Of a DNA stretch of 64,000 nt, positions 1 to 9,502 are shown piece by piece. The stretch is taken from assembly GCA_012184525.1 (NCBI GenBank), contig WOFQ01000004.1:248001-312000 (forward strand), read 5' to 3'. This DNA is from Xenoacremonium recifei (taxonomy: Eukaryota > Ascomycota > Sordariomycetes > Hypocreales > Nectriaceae). The translations under genes were made by a program, and so were the position numbers. Positions within the stretch are counted from its first letter, which is position 1. The number at the start of each line of letters is the position of its first letter. Below the pieces are notes generated by a model. The model had not been told where the DNA came from and ran no database searches. It saw only the letters and a list, made by a program, of their open reading frames with translations.

Positions 1-2
1 TG

Positions 3-158
3 GTGCGCGCGCGCCGGCGGAGGAGCCCAATCATGAGGTGCAGCCATCGCGCTCACCCCCATGGGACCATCCCTCAGCTCAGCTTCGAGGCCATTGGCGC
101 CCGCATCCTGTGCGTCATGCAGCGCCGGGGCTTACTGCGGCTGATGTCGCCGATCTGA
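3..158 (+). CDS. possible 3' end of an unidentified gene (partial)
   Basis: Frame 3 is open from the left edge to a TGA at 156-158 and uses mostly G/C-ending codons. The predicted C-terminus reads ...LSFEAIGARILCVMQRRG.... No family was recognised. Frame 2 is also open across the same bases, so the assignment rests only on codon preference. The rest of the gene, if real, lies outside the window. Confidence 0.25.
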   Translation: MRARRRRSPIMRCSHRAHPHGTIPQLSFEAIGARILCVMQRRGLLRLMSPI

Positions 159-725
159 CGACGCGAGAGACGATAAGCGCAAATGCTCGAGTGCGCGCGA
201 ACCGGTGACTGGACGAGGCCTTGCAGCGTGGCATTGAGGTGCAATAACAAGTCATCGTCGGAGCCGATGCCTGCGGCCTGCTCGGATCCTTCGACGGAAG
301 TTTCCGTTCTCTATCTCATGTCTGTTTTCGGTAATTGTAATTTGTTTTCCCATTGTGACTCGAGATAGTCGATCCATACCCATCTGCCGAGCAATGCCAT
401 GCCTTTGACTGAGAGACTCGGAGCTCAGAGGCCCGGATGTTGGTGGGGTCTCGCCGATGCCAGACCCGCTCCGATCCCGGCGCGGCCCGTCCCCCGGGCT
501 CTTAGTTGAAGGTCTGCTTCGTAACAAAGCCAAGCATGCTTGAGAACGTAGTAACTGCATGAGAACACAGAATCACAGCGTGTTTGACTCCTCTCGCGTT
601 CTAACTCTCTTCAACAGTCTATTGATGTTTGTTCGTGTCTGATTCATACGGGGCATGTATTATCTGACGGTCTCTATGGGTCAAACGTGGTATGCTTGCC
701 ATGTTAGACTTTATGGATTTGCCTC
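159..725. other. intergenic, nothing recognised
   Basis: This stretch separates the possible gene end on the left from the stop codon of the SET-domain gene. A 102-codon frame on the minus strand has no recognisable motif and is not called. It presumably includes the 3' untranslated region of the SET gene. Confidence 0.5.
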
Positions 726-1997
726 TTAAATAGAGCTCTCTTCATCTATCTGTCTTTCATCCGGTGGGACTTCTGGCCAAGTGTCTGCTGCCTCTTTTTC
801 CTGCTGATGAATGACATGGATACTCGGGTACATGTGCATCTCCAAACTCCATCTGTCCTCCTCAAAGAGCCAATCTTCGAACAGTTCATCTTGAGCCAGT
901 CGCCAATCGCCACTTCTGACCCTTTCCTGATACTGTCGTACAAGCGTCCCATTGCCCGTTTCAAAATTGCTTTGCTTCCAATTCCATAATGATTCCACGG
1001 CATGTCCACGAGTGGCGAAAATGGTAGCACGCCCTAGCAGACCATTTGTGCGAGCGACTTTTTCCGCCAAAGCGTAAGCATCGCGAATTAATTCGCCAAG
1101 AAATTTCTCTTCATGAGCTAAGTCGAGGAACTCATGAATATACTTCAATGTCGGGACGACCTCGAAGTCGTTAGAGAGATATAACAGCATCCTTCGAAGA
1201 CGTTTAAGTTTCTGAATTCGCTCGTTACTGGCATCTTTCTCTTTGACAGGCAGATTGCATTGGTCGCAATCGCAAGTGAAGTTAAGGTGCTTCACAAAGT
1301 AGGCTCGCCTCTCTTGGAACTCTGCAAAGTCGTCGATGTAACTGCTCGTAATTTCTTCACCTTCTTTAATGCTTCGCAGGGCATACTTGACGAGGACCCC
1401 AGCAGTTTCATTCCATATATGCATTGTGTTGGGATTGCAAGCATGGTTGATCCGAGATGCGTTGACAAATAGGCCACCTTGGGGGTGAAGCCTGCGAAAG
1501 GGTATGGCGTTGGTGAATATAATGTTTTCCAAGGTGTGGTGATCAGGTCTCGCGTTACTGAGTGACATGATATGCTTTTGGTGCTCTTCTTCCAGTTTCG
1601 AGAGCTGCTCTGCGGGAGGCGTATCTGAATTATTGAGCAATATGCTCGGACGTTCTGCCAAGATCACCGTCCCAGCTGGAATGTCAACTCTGGCAATGAA
1701 ACCCAATCCCTTCCCCGGAATCGGAACGATCTTAAAACTTCGTTCATCACAAGTGAAAGATCCTGCCAGTGTATCGGGGTAGCAAATGTCATCTTTCTGC
1801 GGAAGATCTGTTCGAACGGCCCGGCCTAGCGTTTTCGGGTGTTTGGCGCCCTGCGTCAGATGATCCTCGTCTTCGACAATGCTGAGATCTGTCTGTAAGC
1901 TAGAGATGAGACTCAATTCAAGTCTTGTGTCTTGTATAGAGTAACCTTCATGGTAAAGCTCTGTCCCTAGAGTGAGCGCTGCCATCAATGGGGCCAT
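726..1997 (-). CDS. SET-domain protein, putative lysine methyltransferase
   Basis: This is a 423-residue single-exon gene. The open frame extends four codons further to a TTG, but the first ATG is at 1997 in a good context (A at -3, G at +4). Seen in the protein: the SET start GKGLGFIA (about residues 96-103), the conserved RINHACNPN (about 182-190), GEEITSSYID (about 213-222) and a post-SET cysteine group CDCDQC (about 242-247). These are the S-adenosylmethionine and active-site motifs of SET methyltransferases that act on lysine of histones or other proteins. No MYND finger is visible between the SET halves, although the layout resembles fungal SmyD/SET5-like proteins. The substrate cannot be predicted. 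It lies downstream of, and on the same strand as, the membrane-protein gene at 2463-3473. Confidence 0.85.
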   Translation of the reverse strand: MAPLMAALTLGTELYHEGYSIQDTRLELSLISSLQTDLSIVEDEDHLTQGAKHPKTLGRAVRTDLPQKDDICYPDTLAGSFTCDERSFKIVPIPGKGLGFIARVDIPAGTVILAERPSILLNNSDTPPAEQLSKLEEEHQKHIMSLSNARPDHHTLENIIFTNAIPFRRLHPQGGLFVNASRINHACNPNTMHIWNETAGVLVKYALRSIKEGEEITSSYIDDFAEFQERRAYFVKHLNFTCDCDQCNLPVKEKDASNERIQKLKRLRRMLLYLSNDFEVVPTLKYIHEFLDLAHEEKFLGELIRDAYALAEKVARTNGLLGRATIFATRGHAVESLWNWKQSNFETGNGTLVRQYQERVRSGDWRLAQDELFEDWLFEEDRWSLEMHMYPSIHVIHQQEKEAADTWPEVPPDERQIDEESSI

Positions 1998-2462
1998 AGT
2001 GATGGACAAGAGAATCGTTGAAATTGTTGCAGTTACTATCCTCTAAGGTCGGTTTGGAAACATTGAATTAGAGAGACGAAAAGGTCAAGCTCGGTGTTGA
2101 TGTTGTGTAAGGAGAAGGAACCGGATGGTAGAAAGTGCTGTGGTCAGTGATTGCAGTGGTGAATCAATGTCGCGTTAGCTTGGTGGGTGATTGTGTTTGT
2201 CAGGCGCTTGCAAACGGCAGAGCAAACGCCCAACCTAGCGGACAAAGAAATGAAATAAACTATTTTGCGACATAAGTTTCTATCAATCATTATACACCTT
2301 ACGCAACCTTACTTTTCCACGTCATGCCAGAGCTTATAAGGATTATACAGTAGGCATCTCGCCTCATACCCCCCCCTCTGCCTCAGCACTGTCCCAGAAA
2401 TGCTTGACTCCTCCCACGATACCTGTAAATATTCATACAAACAAGGAACTTTCCCCAACCAT
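1998..2462. other. intergenic between two tandem minus-strand genes
   Basis: This region holds the leader and promoter of the SET gene and the 3' region of the next gene. No RNA gene, repeat or further coding exon was recognised. Confidence 0.5.
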
Positions 2463-3473
2463 TCAAAGTTTCCCTGTGCTCTCTTTCCACATTTCTTCGA
2501 AATCAATGCCCTCTTCCTTGAACAAGTCTTGGATCCTCTGAGCCGCGACCTTCTGCTTCTCCGGCCCAAAGCCTCCGGGCTGCGTTGACTCGAACTGCAC
2601 AATCTCAACCCAGCGATAGAAAAGGTCTTCTTTGCCCTTGGCCGTAAGAGCGTCACGGAAGGCGAAGACTTGACGTCGGCGCTCATCCTCGCTTGCAGAA
2701 ATGCTTGCCTCGACGCTGTATGATAGCCAGCCATAATCTTTGTGGTGGACCAGCACAACGTTCTTGAAAGCCTCGATAGCAAGCTCCTTCTTATCCACGA
2801 GCGTGTGCGCGTGCACCATCTCCGCCCAGTCCAGATCCCATTGGCCATTCATCAAGAGGTAGCCCGTTTTCTGTTCCTGAAGAAGAGGGGCGGTTGCTTG
2901 CTGGATATAACCGAAGAGGATTGTACGAGTCTCGTCATCCTTGAGAACATCCTTCAGCACGGTGTCCCATTCGCGGCTGCGTCGAACATAGATCTCCTTC
3001 TCGCGGAATCCGACCTTCCACCTCCATTGAGTCGGGTTGCCATGAATCTGCCCAGCCACGAATTCGACCGGCCACGGCCAGACAAAAACAATAAGGACGA
3101 AGTCGAGGGCAAAGGTGAAGACCCTTCGTGCGATTTCCCAGTTACCCTCTGACCACGTCGCATCTTTGGATGGAAACGTCGTCTCATTTGGATAGCCAAA
3201 AGCAGATTCGACGAGCTTCCAGTACCACGGCAGAATCCACCACATGCGCGCCACAAAAGCAATGGCAACGCAGACATTCATGAGGACTGGGACGATGAAG
3301 ATCTTGCGTTTGAAGTCCGCGGGCTTGGAGTCGATGTGGGTGATGTACACGTGCTTCTCTGACAAGGTACTGATGAAAGGTTGCAGACCTTCAGGGACCT
3401 CCTTGAAGGGTGCTGGAATTGACACATTTTTGCGAGTAGTCTTGGCGGCAACGAGCCGTTTTGAGGGCGCCAT
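2463..3473 (-). CDS. conserved-looking two-pass membrane protein, function unknown
   Basis: This 336-residue single-exon gene starts at the ATG ending at 3473 (MAPSKRL...). The frame runs upstream only to a TTG. Two strongly hydrophobic segments are visible, at about residues 58-82 and 118-138. Both are rich in Trp, Phe and Val and are separated by a short polar stretch. A hydrophilic domain of about 200 residues with many charged and Trp/Tyr residues follows. No signal peptide or catalytic motif was recognised. Codon use and the long clean frame indicate a real gene. It is divergent from the mitochondrial IF2 gene (576 bp between starts), so the two may share a promoter. A mitochondrial role would be only a guess from that neighbour. 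Confidence 0.75.
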   Translation of the reverse strand: MAPSKRLVAAKTTRKNVSIPAPFKEVPEGLQPFISTLSEKHVYITHIDSKPADFKRKIFIVPVLMNVCVAIAFVARMWWILPWYWKLVESAFGYPNETTFPSKDATWSEGNWEIARRVFTFALDFVLIVFVWPWPVEFVAGQIHGNPTQWRWKVGFREKEIYVRRSREWDTVLKDVLKDDETRTILFGYIQQATAPLLQEQKTGYLLMNGQWDLDWAEMVHAHTLVDKKELAIEAFKNVVLVHHKDYGWLSYSVEASISASEDERRRQVFAFRDALTAKGKEDLFYRWVEIVQFESTQPGGFGPEKQKVAAQRIQDLFKEEGIDFEEMWKESTGKL

Positions 3474-4049
3474 GGTGATTTGCCGTCCCAAATACTGCGA
3501 TTGAGGATGGATGGGGGTTGAATCGTCACGAAGATGAGAAGCAGAAGTAAACTGGTGACGTGGTGTTCAGTGGCTGTCGAAAATGCTCCAGCGGACTCCA
3601 CCACCAAAGCTCAGGCGCTTTAGGGCCGGCACTTCCGCAACAGCTGCCACCCATCTCACCTCCATGAAGGTTAGTTCTTGCAAGCCAACCTAGGAAATTC
3701 TTTTTAAATTGAGTCTCGGATTTTCTATCTGATGAGAGCTCTGAGAAACAATATGGTTTGTATTTCTTTAAGCCGGATCCAATATCTCAATTATCTCAGC
3801 AGAGTACGACGGTACAGAAATCACATTGCGAAGAGCACGCGAGGTGTTATAAGCCACAGATTCCTTGGGCATCATGAGCGCCACAGTCAGCTTAACGCTT
3901 AACGGTGGCGGACCCTCCCGGCCCGCGGCGCGTGTGTGGCTGAAAAAAATGTCAACTCCACTGAACGCTTGCTGGCTCATGATCACCACTTCGAGGAAGT
4001 CAACCCAACGACAGACTTGGTGCGCGTCTGTCAATTCCTCGTTGCGGCA
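3474..4049. promoter_or_regulatory. shared bidirectional promoter region
   Basis: These 576 bp separate the divergent starts of the membrane-protein gene and IFM1, and must hold both promoters. No TATA box or known operator was identified. Confidence 0.5.
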
Positions 4050-7000
4050 ATGTTGAGAGCTCGGTTGTTGCCGGTAAGTTCGTCGCAAGTTCATTGGCTT
4101 CTCAGCTAAGCTAACTATCCTTCTCTAGGAGCGCGGTAATTCCTATGTCTGCGCTCTCTGTCGACATAAGCTCGCCCCGGCCGAACGACAGCTCCGGAAT
4201 CGAAGACCACTGGGTAGCGCGACTTCAATAACATCCTCCGCTAGCTCTAGGTCCTCAATCTCTCCTCTATCTTCAATATGGCACGCTCGAGCCCTCTCGA
4301 CGAGTGCCTTGCGACGAACACCCGACAATAAAAAGAAGCCAGGCTTCCCAGGCGGCTTTGGTGCCGGGTTGGGAGGCTTCGGTGGCTTTGGGGCGCAAGA
4401 AAATGGCAACGACAAAGAGACTTCCAAGTTTCCCGGTCTTCTTCCGCACGAGATCGAAGCTCGTCAGCGGAGAGGCCCGGTAGCAAACAGACCAGCATCC
4501 TCGCCGTCATCCAACCCTCGACCAAAGAACGATAACTCGGAGCGCAAGCCCAAGGGTGCTCGTTTTGGACTATCCCAAAGTCCACAGAGGTCAAATCAAG
4601 ATTCACAGGATACTCGCGCGCGGAAACAGCAAAGAAAGGGGCCACAAACGCAGCAGAGTCCCTCCGCTTCCAATGCCTTGCTCGCTGAGGCGCTAAGAAC
4701 GAACCGCAGCTCGTCTTCTTCACGCTCCTTCAATCAGAGTGACTCTTCCAGTCCCTCTCAATCCGGCTTTGGACTAGGACAATCTGGTTGGGGAGCCTTT
4801 AGCGATAGACAAGTCGATATCAAAGTCCCATCGCAAAAGCACCAAGCTCGGTCACGCGCCTCACCACCCCAGAACACAAAACCTCCTACTACGACACCGG
4901 GAAATACATCGAAAGGTAGCGACGATGTCTGGGGTCAGCTTAAGCGGGCATCTCGAACTAGCACCGACAGGATTAACAAGAAAGGAAAGCATAACAGCGA
5001 TGACTTCTGGGATGCTCTGGAGAGTCGAGTGGCAAATATTCCCAGCAAAAAGTTCTCTGCTCAGAATCCAGAGCCAATAGAGGAACTCGTTGAGGTGTTC
5101 CCAGCCAAGGAAGCAGAAGAACCACAGCCGAAGCGGAAATCCCGGTTCGAGGTTGCAGAGGAGGAAGAACGATCGACCTCGAGTCGAAACAAGAAGAACA
5201 AGAAACGCCAACGCCAGAGTCGAGAAGATGAAGACGACTGGGACGATGCATCCGTTAGTCGCTGGGAAGCGAAGCAACAGCGGAAAGCCGAAAAGGAGGC
5301 AAAGCAGTTGGCCGCCGAGCAAGAACCGGAGCCTGTCAAGATCTTCCTCCCGGAGTACATCAGTGTGGCCAACCTGGCAAAGGCTTTGAAGATCCAGCAG
5401 AAGCCCTTCCTTGGCGACCTCGAGCAGATGGGTTTCGAGGACCTGACAGGCGACACGATCATGACTGGTGACACTGCGGCTCTCGTCGCCATGGAATACG
5501 GCCTTGATCCCACGGTGGACACTGGATCACAGCGTGATTTGAGGCCTCAGCCGCCAGCTGAGGATCAGTCATCAATTCCTTCCCGGCCTCCTGTTGTCAC
5601 CATCATGGGCCATGTTGATCACGGCAAGACCACTCTCTTGGATTGGCTAAGGAAATCCTCCATTGCAGCGCAGGAGCATGGTGGTATCACGCAACACATT
5701 GGTGCCTTTGTGGTCCAAATGTCTTCAGGGAAGCAAATCACTTTCCTTGACACACCTGGTCACGCGGCTTTCTTGTCTATGCGTCAACGAGGTGCGAATG
5801 TCACCGACATTGTCATTCTTGTTGTTGCCGCCGATGATAGTGTCATGCCTCAGACTCTCGAGGCTCTGAAGCATGCGAGAGCCGCCAAGGTTCCCATTAT
5901 CGTTGCCATCAACAAGATTGACAAAGAGGATGCTCGAGTAGACCAGGTCAAGGCAGACCTGTCTCGACATGGCGTCGAGATTGAGGATTACGGAGGTGAT
6001 GTCCAGGTCGTTTGTGTCAGCGGCCGAACAGGACAGGGCATGGAAGACCTCGAGGAGAACATTGTCACACTCTCTGAAATCCTGGACGTCCGCGCAGAAC
6101 CTGATGGCATGGCTGAAGGATGGATCCTTGAATCCAGCGTAAAGCAGACTGGCAAGTTGGCCACTGTCCTTGTGAAAAGGGGCACGCTGCGTTTGGGTGA
6201 CTGCATTGTCGCAGGGAAGACGTGGGCCAGGATCCGTGGTCTCCGAAACGAGGCCGGTATTGAGGTTCAAGAGGCTCCTCCTGGAACTCCCGTCCAGATT
6301 CTCGGATGGCGCGAGCTTCCTGAGGCTGGCGAGCAGGTGCTTCAGGCTCCCGATGAGAACAAGGCGAAGACCGCTGTTGATTACCGGCTGGAGATGGCTG
6401 AAAGAGAAGAGAGCTCTGCGCAGCTCGCCGAACAGGAGCAACGTCAACGAGAAAAGGTCGCTGCCGAGGAAGCCGCTGCAGCTGCAGAAGCAGATGGCGC
6501 CGAGGTGTCTGCTGAAGGCAAAGAGCCGGGTGTCATCACTCAGAACTTTGTCGTCAAAGCAGATGTGGCCGGTTCAGTAGAGGCCGTCTGCGGCACGATC
6601 CAGGAGATCGGCAACAACGAGGTGCAGTCCAAGATCCTGCGCTCCTCAGCCGGCCTGATCTCCGAGTACGACGTGGACCACGCGCAGGCGTCCAACAGCA
6701 TCATCGTCAACTTCAACAACACCATCCTACCGCACATCCGCCACCGCGCCGAGGAGGCTAAAGTGCGCATCATCGATCACAGCATCATCTATCAGGTTGT
6801 CGACGACGTGAAGGCTGCACTATCCGACCTATTGCCCGCGAGTGTCAGCCACCGCGTGCTGGGTGAGGCCGATGTGCTGCAGATCTTCTCTATCAACATT
6901 AAGAAGCGAGTTTTCAAGAACATTGCGGGCTGCAAGATCCGGAACGGCGCTATCAAGCGCACGTCAAGAGTCAAGGTGCTCCGGGGCGGCAAGGTCGTCT

Positions 7001-7213
7001 TCGATGGTAAGTCCCAATTTTTGGTAACGTGTTATTTGACTTGATCTCTAACCCTCTACAGGCAAAATCGACACGCTCAAGCACGTCAAGAAGGACGTCA
7101 TGGAGATGGGCAAAGGTTCTGAATGTGGTATCGGTTTCGAGGATTTTGAAGACCTCCAAATCGATGACCAGGTTCAGACCTACGAGGAGATTCGCGAGAA
7201 GCGACATCTGTAA
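4050..7213 (+). CDS. IFM1: mitochondrial translation initiation factor IF-2
   Basis: The gene has three exons: 4050-4073, 4129-7006 and 7062-7213, giving 1017 residues. The first exon is only 8 codons (MLRARLLP). Intron 1 (55 nt) has a CTAAC branch-like site and a CTCTAG acceptor, and intron 2 is also 55 nt. The product is the GTPase that brings fMet-tRNA to the mitochondrial ribosome. It has an Arg/Ser-rich N-terminus typical of mitochondrial import, then a long disordered Ser/Gln/Lys-rich region. The GTPase domain carries GHVDHGKT at about 502, DTPGHA at about 549 and NKID at about 603. The beta-barrel and IF2 domains follow (VVKADVAGSVEAV). The second exon restores the conserved end with the GIGFEDF motif. 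The open frame alone would begin at a TTG (4309) and stop inside intron 2; both are artefacts of ignoring splicing. Confidence 0.95.
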
Positions 7214-7502
7214 CATGTATGAAAACCGGGAGTCGTAACAGCTGATGGATACGACGTGTGACATATAAGTGTACCAAAATATCATGTATTTTTAGTATAT
7301 GAGATGACAGATGGGCAAGACGGGGAAATGGGTGATGCGATTGGAAGATACAAGGGAATTCCTGGTAAACTTCACTCATGAATGGGTTTAGATGAGTGCA
7401 TTCGAATTATAGAATGACATCCCAGCCGTATATTTACAAAATTTCACTTATCCAACGCCTTTTAGTCTTCATCATTCATTTTATTCCTCTTATACAACAA
7501 AA

Positions 7503-8687
7503 TCACCACCTATTCGGCGCCGATACCGAGCCAGAAGAAAACTTCTTGGTGGTTGTCGTCGCCCGCTCACGCTCCTTCTCCAGCTTAGTCAAGCCAATCC
7601 TATCCGTCACAGGCGTCGCCGCAATAATGTTGTCAAACTCATCATCATCGTCATCCCCGTTATCCGAGTCAGGCTCTATGTCCGATGCCACGTGAAGCTG
7701 CTGTGGCCGTGGTATGGTTGCGGGCTTGGGCTTGGCTGAGGATGAGTCGGGGTTGGTGAAGGTCTTGGAGGCGAGGACTTTGGCGCGGATCTCTGCCATG
7801 GCGGCGTCTGAGTCGGAGTCGGAGGAGATGGCATAGGGGTCTTTGTCTTCGGCCGGGAGGGGTTGTTGCTGGATGGGGCGTTTTCCTAGGTAGATGCCGT
7901 CGACGCTCCCTTCGTCTTCGCTATCTGCAGCTTCGTCGTCGTCCTCTTCATCATCTTCGTCATCGTCATCTTCGTCATCTGAGGGCTCAAACCGCCTTCG
8001 GTTTGTGTTCCCACTTGTCCACATATCGTCGCCGCCTTCCTCTCTGCTCTCCGCATACTCCCTCTCCAACTGCTCCATCCACTCCTGCTCCGTCTTCTTC
8101 ATCTCGTCCTCGTCTGCGCAAGCCGCATACCTCTTAAGCAAGGTTGAGTTGATCTCCAGAAATGAAGGTCCGTACGAGAAGGGTGCCAGAATTTGCGCCG
8201 CCCAGTCTGGATGACCACAGATGTAGAAAGCCGCGGCCAGCGCTTCCACACAATTCAACCGCCACGGTTTACCATAGTTGACTGTGTTAGCGGCCACAAG
8301 ATATGGCAGTAGTCGCTCGCATTTCCCACCGACTTTATTCCACTGCACTTCCTTCGTGCGCGCCCATGAGCACTCGACCACAGCGGCACCGTATTGGTCC
8401 ATGAGTTCGCGATCGGCCGGCGAGATGGTATGCTTCCCGTTGGGCGTGATGATGACGCCGTTGTGGCGTTGGCCCAGGTGCAGCTCACGCATCAGCCCTA
8501 GCTTCATGAGTTTCTTGCCGGAGCATCGTTTCGGGTCGCAGTGGCCGAGGTCCCAGCAGGCTGCTTTGAAGTTGGGACGCTGAGAGGAGGTTTCGTCGTC
8601 GCCGTCGCCGCGGGGTCCTCGAGATCGGGGAGGGCCATAGTGGCCGCCTCGTTTGCCCTTGCCAAAATCTTTCTTATGGCGAACCAT
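7503..8687 (-). CDS. TSR3: 18S rRNA aminocarboxypropyltransferase Tsr3
   Basis: This 394-residue single-exon gene starts at the ATG ending at 8687. Tsr3 transfers the aminocarboxypropyl group of S-adenosylmethionine to the hypermodified m1acp3-pseudouridine of 18S rRNA, a late cytoplasmic step in 40S maturation. The conserved core spans about residues 39-210. It includes the RLI-like WDLGHCDPKRCSGKKL near 45-60, CSWAR near 106-110, LPYLVAANTVNYG near 127-139 and RLNCVEALAAAF near 143-154. The N-terminus is Lys/Arg/Gly-rich. The C-terminal third is a very acidic Asp/Glu/Ser tail, which appears on the plus strand as a TCATCG-rich tract around 7930-7980. It is convergent with IFM1 (289 bp between stops) and divergent from GGA. 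Confidence 0.95.
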   Translation of the reverse strand: MVRHKKDFGKGKRGGHYGPPRSRGPRGDGDDETSSQRPNFKAACWDLGHCDPKRCSGKKLMKLGLMRELHLGQRHNGVIITPNGKHTISPADRELMDQYGAAVVECSWARTKEVQWNKVGGKCERLLPYLVAANTVNYGKPWRLNCVEALAAAFYICGHPDWAAQILAPFSYGPSFLEINSTLLKRYAACADEDEMKKTEQEWMEQLEREYAESREEGGDDMWTSGNTNRRRFEPSDDEDDDDEDDEEDDDEAADSEDEGSVDGIYLGKRPIQQQPLPAEDKDPYAISSDSDSDAAMAEIRAKVLASKTFTNPDSSSAKPKPATIPRPQQLHVASDIEPDSDNGDDDDDEFDNIIAATPVTDRIGLTKLEKERERATTTTKKFSSGSVSAPNRW

Positions 8688-9502
8688 TCTGAATCGGTCG
8701 AAATGTAAGGTCGAGTGTGAAGTCGGGTAAGCGGCGAAGAAGACGCGGAGAAATTATGGTTTGTGGTGGTTGAATTATACGGCCGTTGAAATTATTTAGA
8801 GCTGGGCGTCATGGAGGGGCAGCTATGAAAAGTGGCGCCCATGAGCCAGAAAAGTGAATTCGGCTTATATAATGAAGACATGCCCACATTCATAGTTAGG
8901 AGCGTACCTCATGGGGAATAAATTCTTCACAGCTGAGCTTGAAAAGGAAAACTCTCTATTTATCAAAGAAAAGAACTACAAATTCAATTTTGCAAGCTTT
9001 TGTCCGACAAAGACACAGAAGCTCCGGATCATCGGGAGGTCGTCCGAGCTGCCGGCTGCGGACCGGAAGATCCCTCCTCCGATGCTCCCACTTCGGGTTG
9101 CCAGGTTCTCCACCACCAAACATCCATCACCTTCATCGATAGCTCGCAAAGCCCCCTGGATTAGCCTGGCCGCCAGTCCAGTCTTACCCACGAGTCCATA
9201 TCGCCAACTTCCACCCTCTCGCTGAAAGGGCCAGCCAGCACAGGAGGACGTCTATGGATCCCGACGCCACCCCCTGAGCTCCTGCCTACCGTACAGCCTC
9301 GTTGATTTCTGTGCGTCCCGCTCATGTCTATGTCTGCCTGATCCAACCCGCGGCTCGAAAGCTTCCCTGTCATCTCCATCCCGCCTCGCCGCCGCCGCAC
9401 CGCTACCGCCCCGCTCCCCTCAACTCGCTTGCGCAGCTGGCATCATCGCAATCGCAGTCGCAGTCGCAGTCGCAACCTCCCGCCGCCGCTCACACTCTCA
9501 CG
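8688..9502. promoter_or_regulatory. bidirectional promoter region between TSR3 and GGA
   Basis: This 815-bp divergent intergenic region holds the promoters of both genes. The GGA side is pyrimidine-rich and ends in a hexamer repeat at 9446-9475. No other coding exon is convincing. Confidence 0.5.
9446..9475. repeat. hexamer microsatellite (TCGCAR) x5 in the GGA leader
   Basis: Five head-to-tail units TCGCAA, TCGCAG, TCGCAG, TCGCAG, TCGCAA end 27 bp before the GGA start codon, so they probably lie in its 5' untranslated region. Confidence 0.85.
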
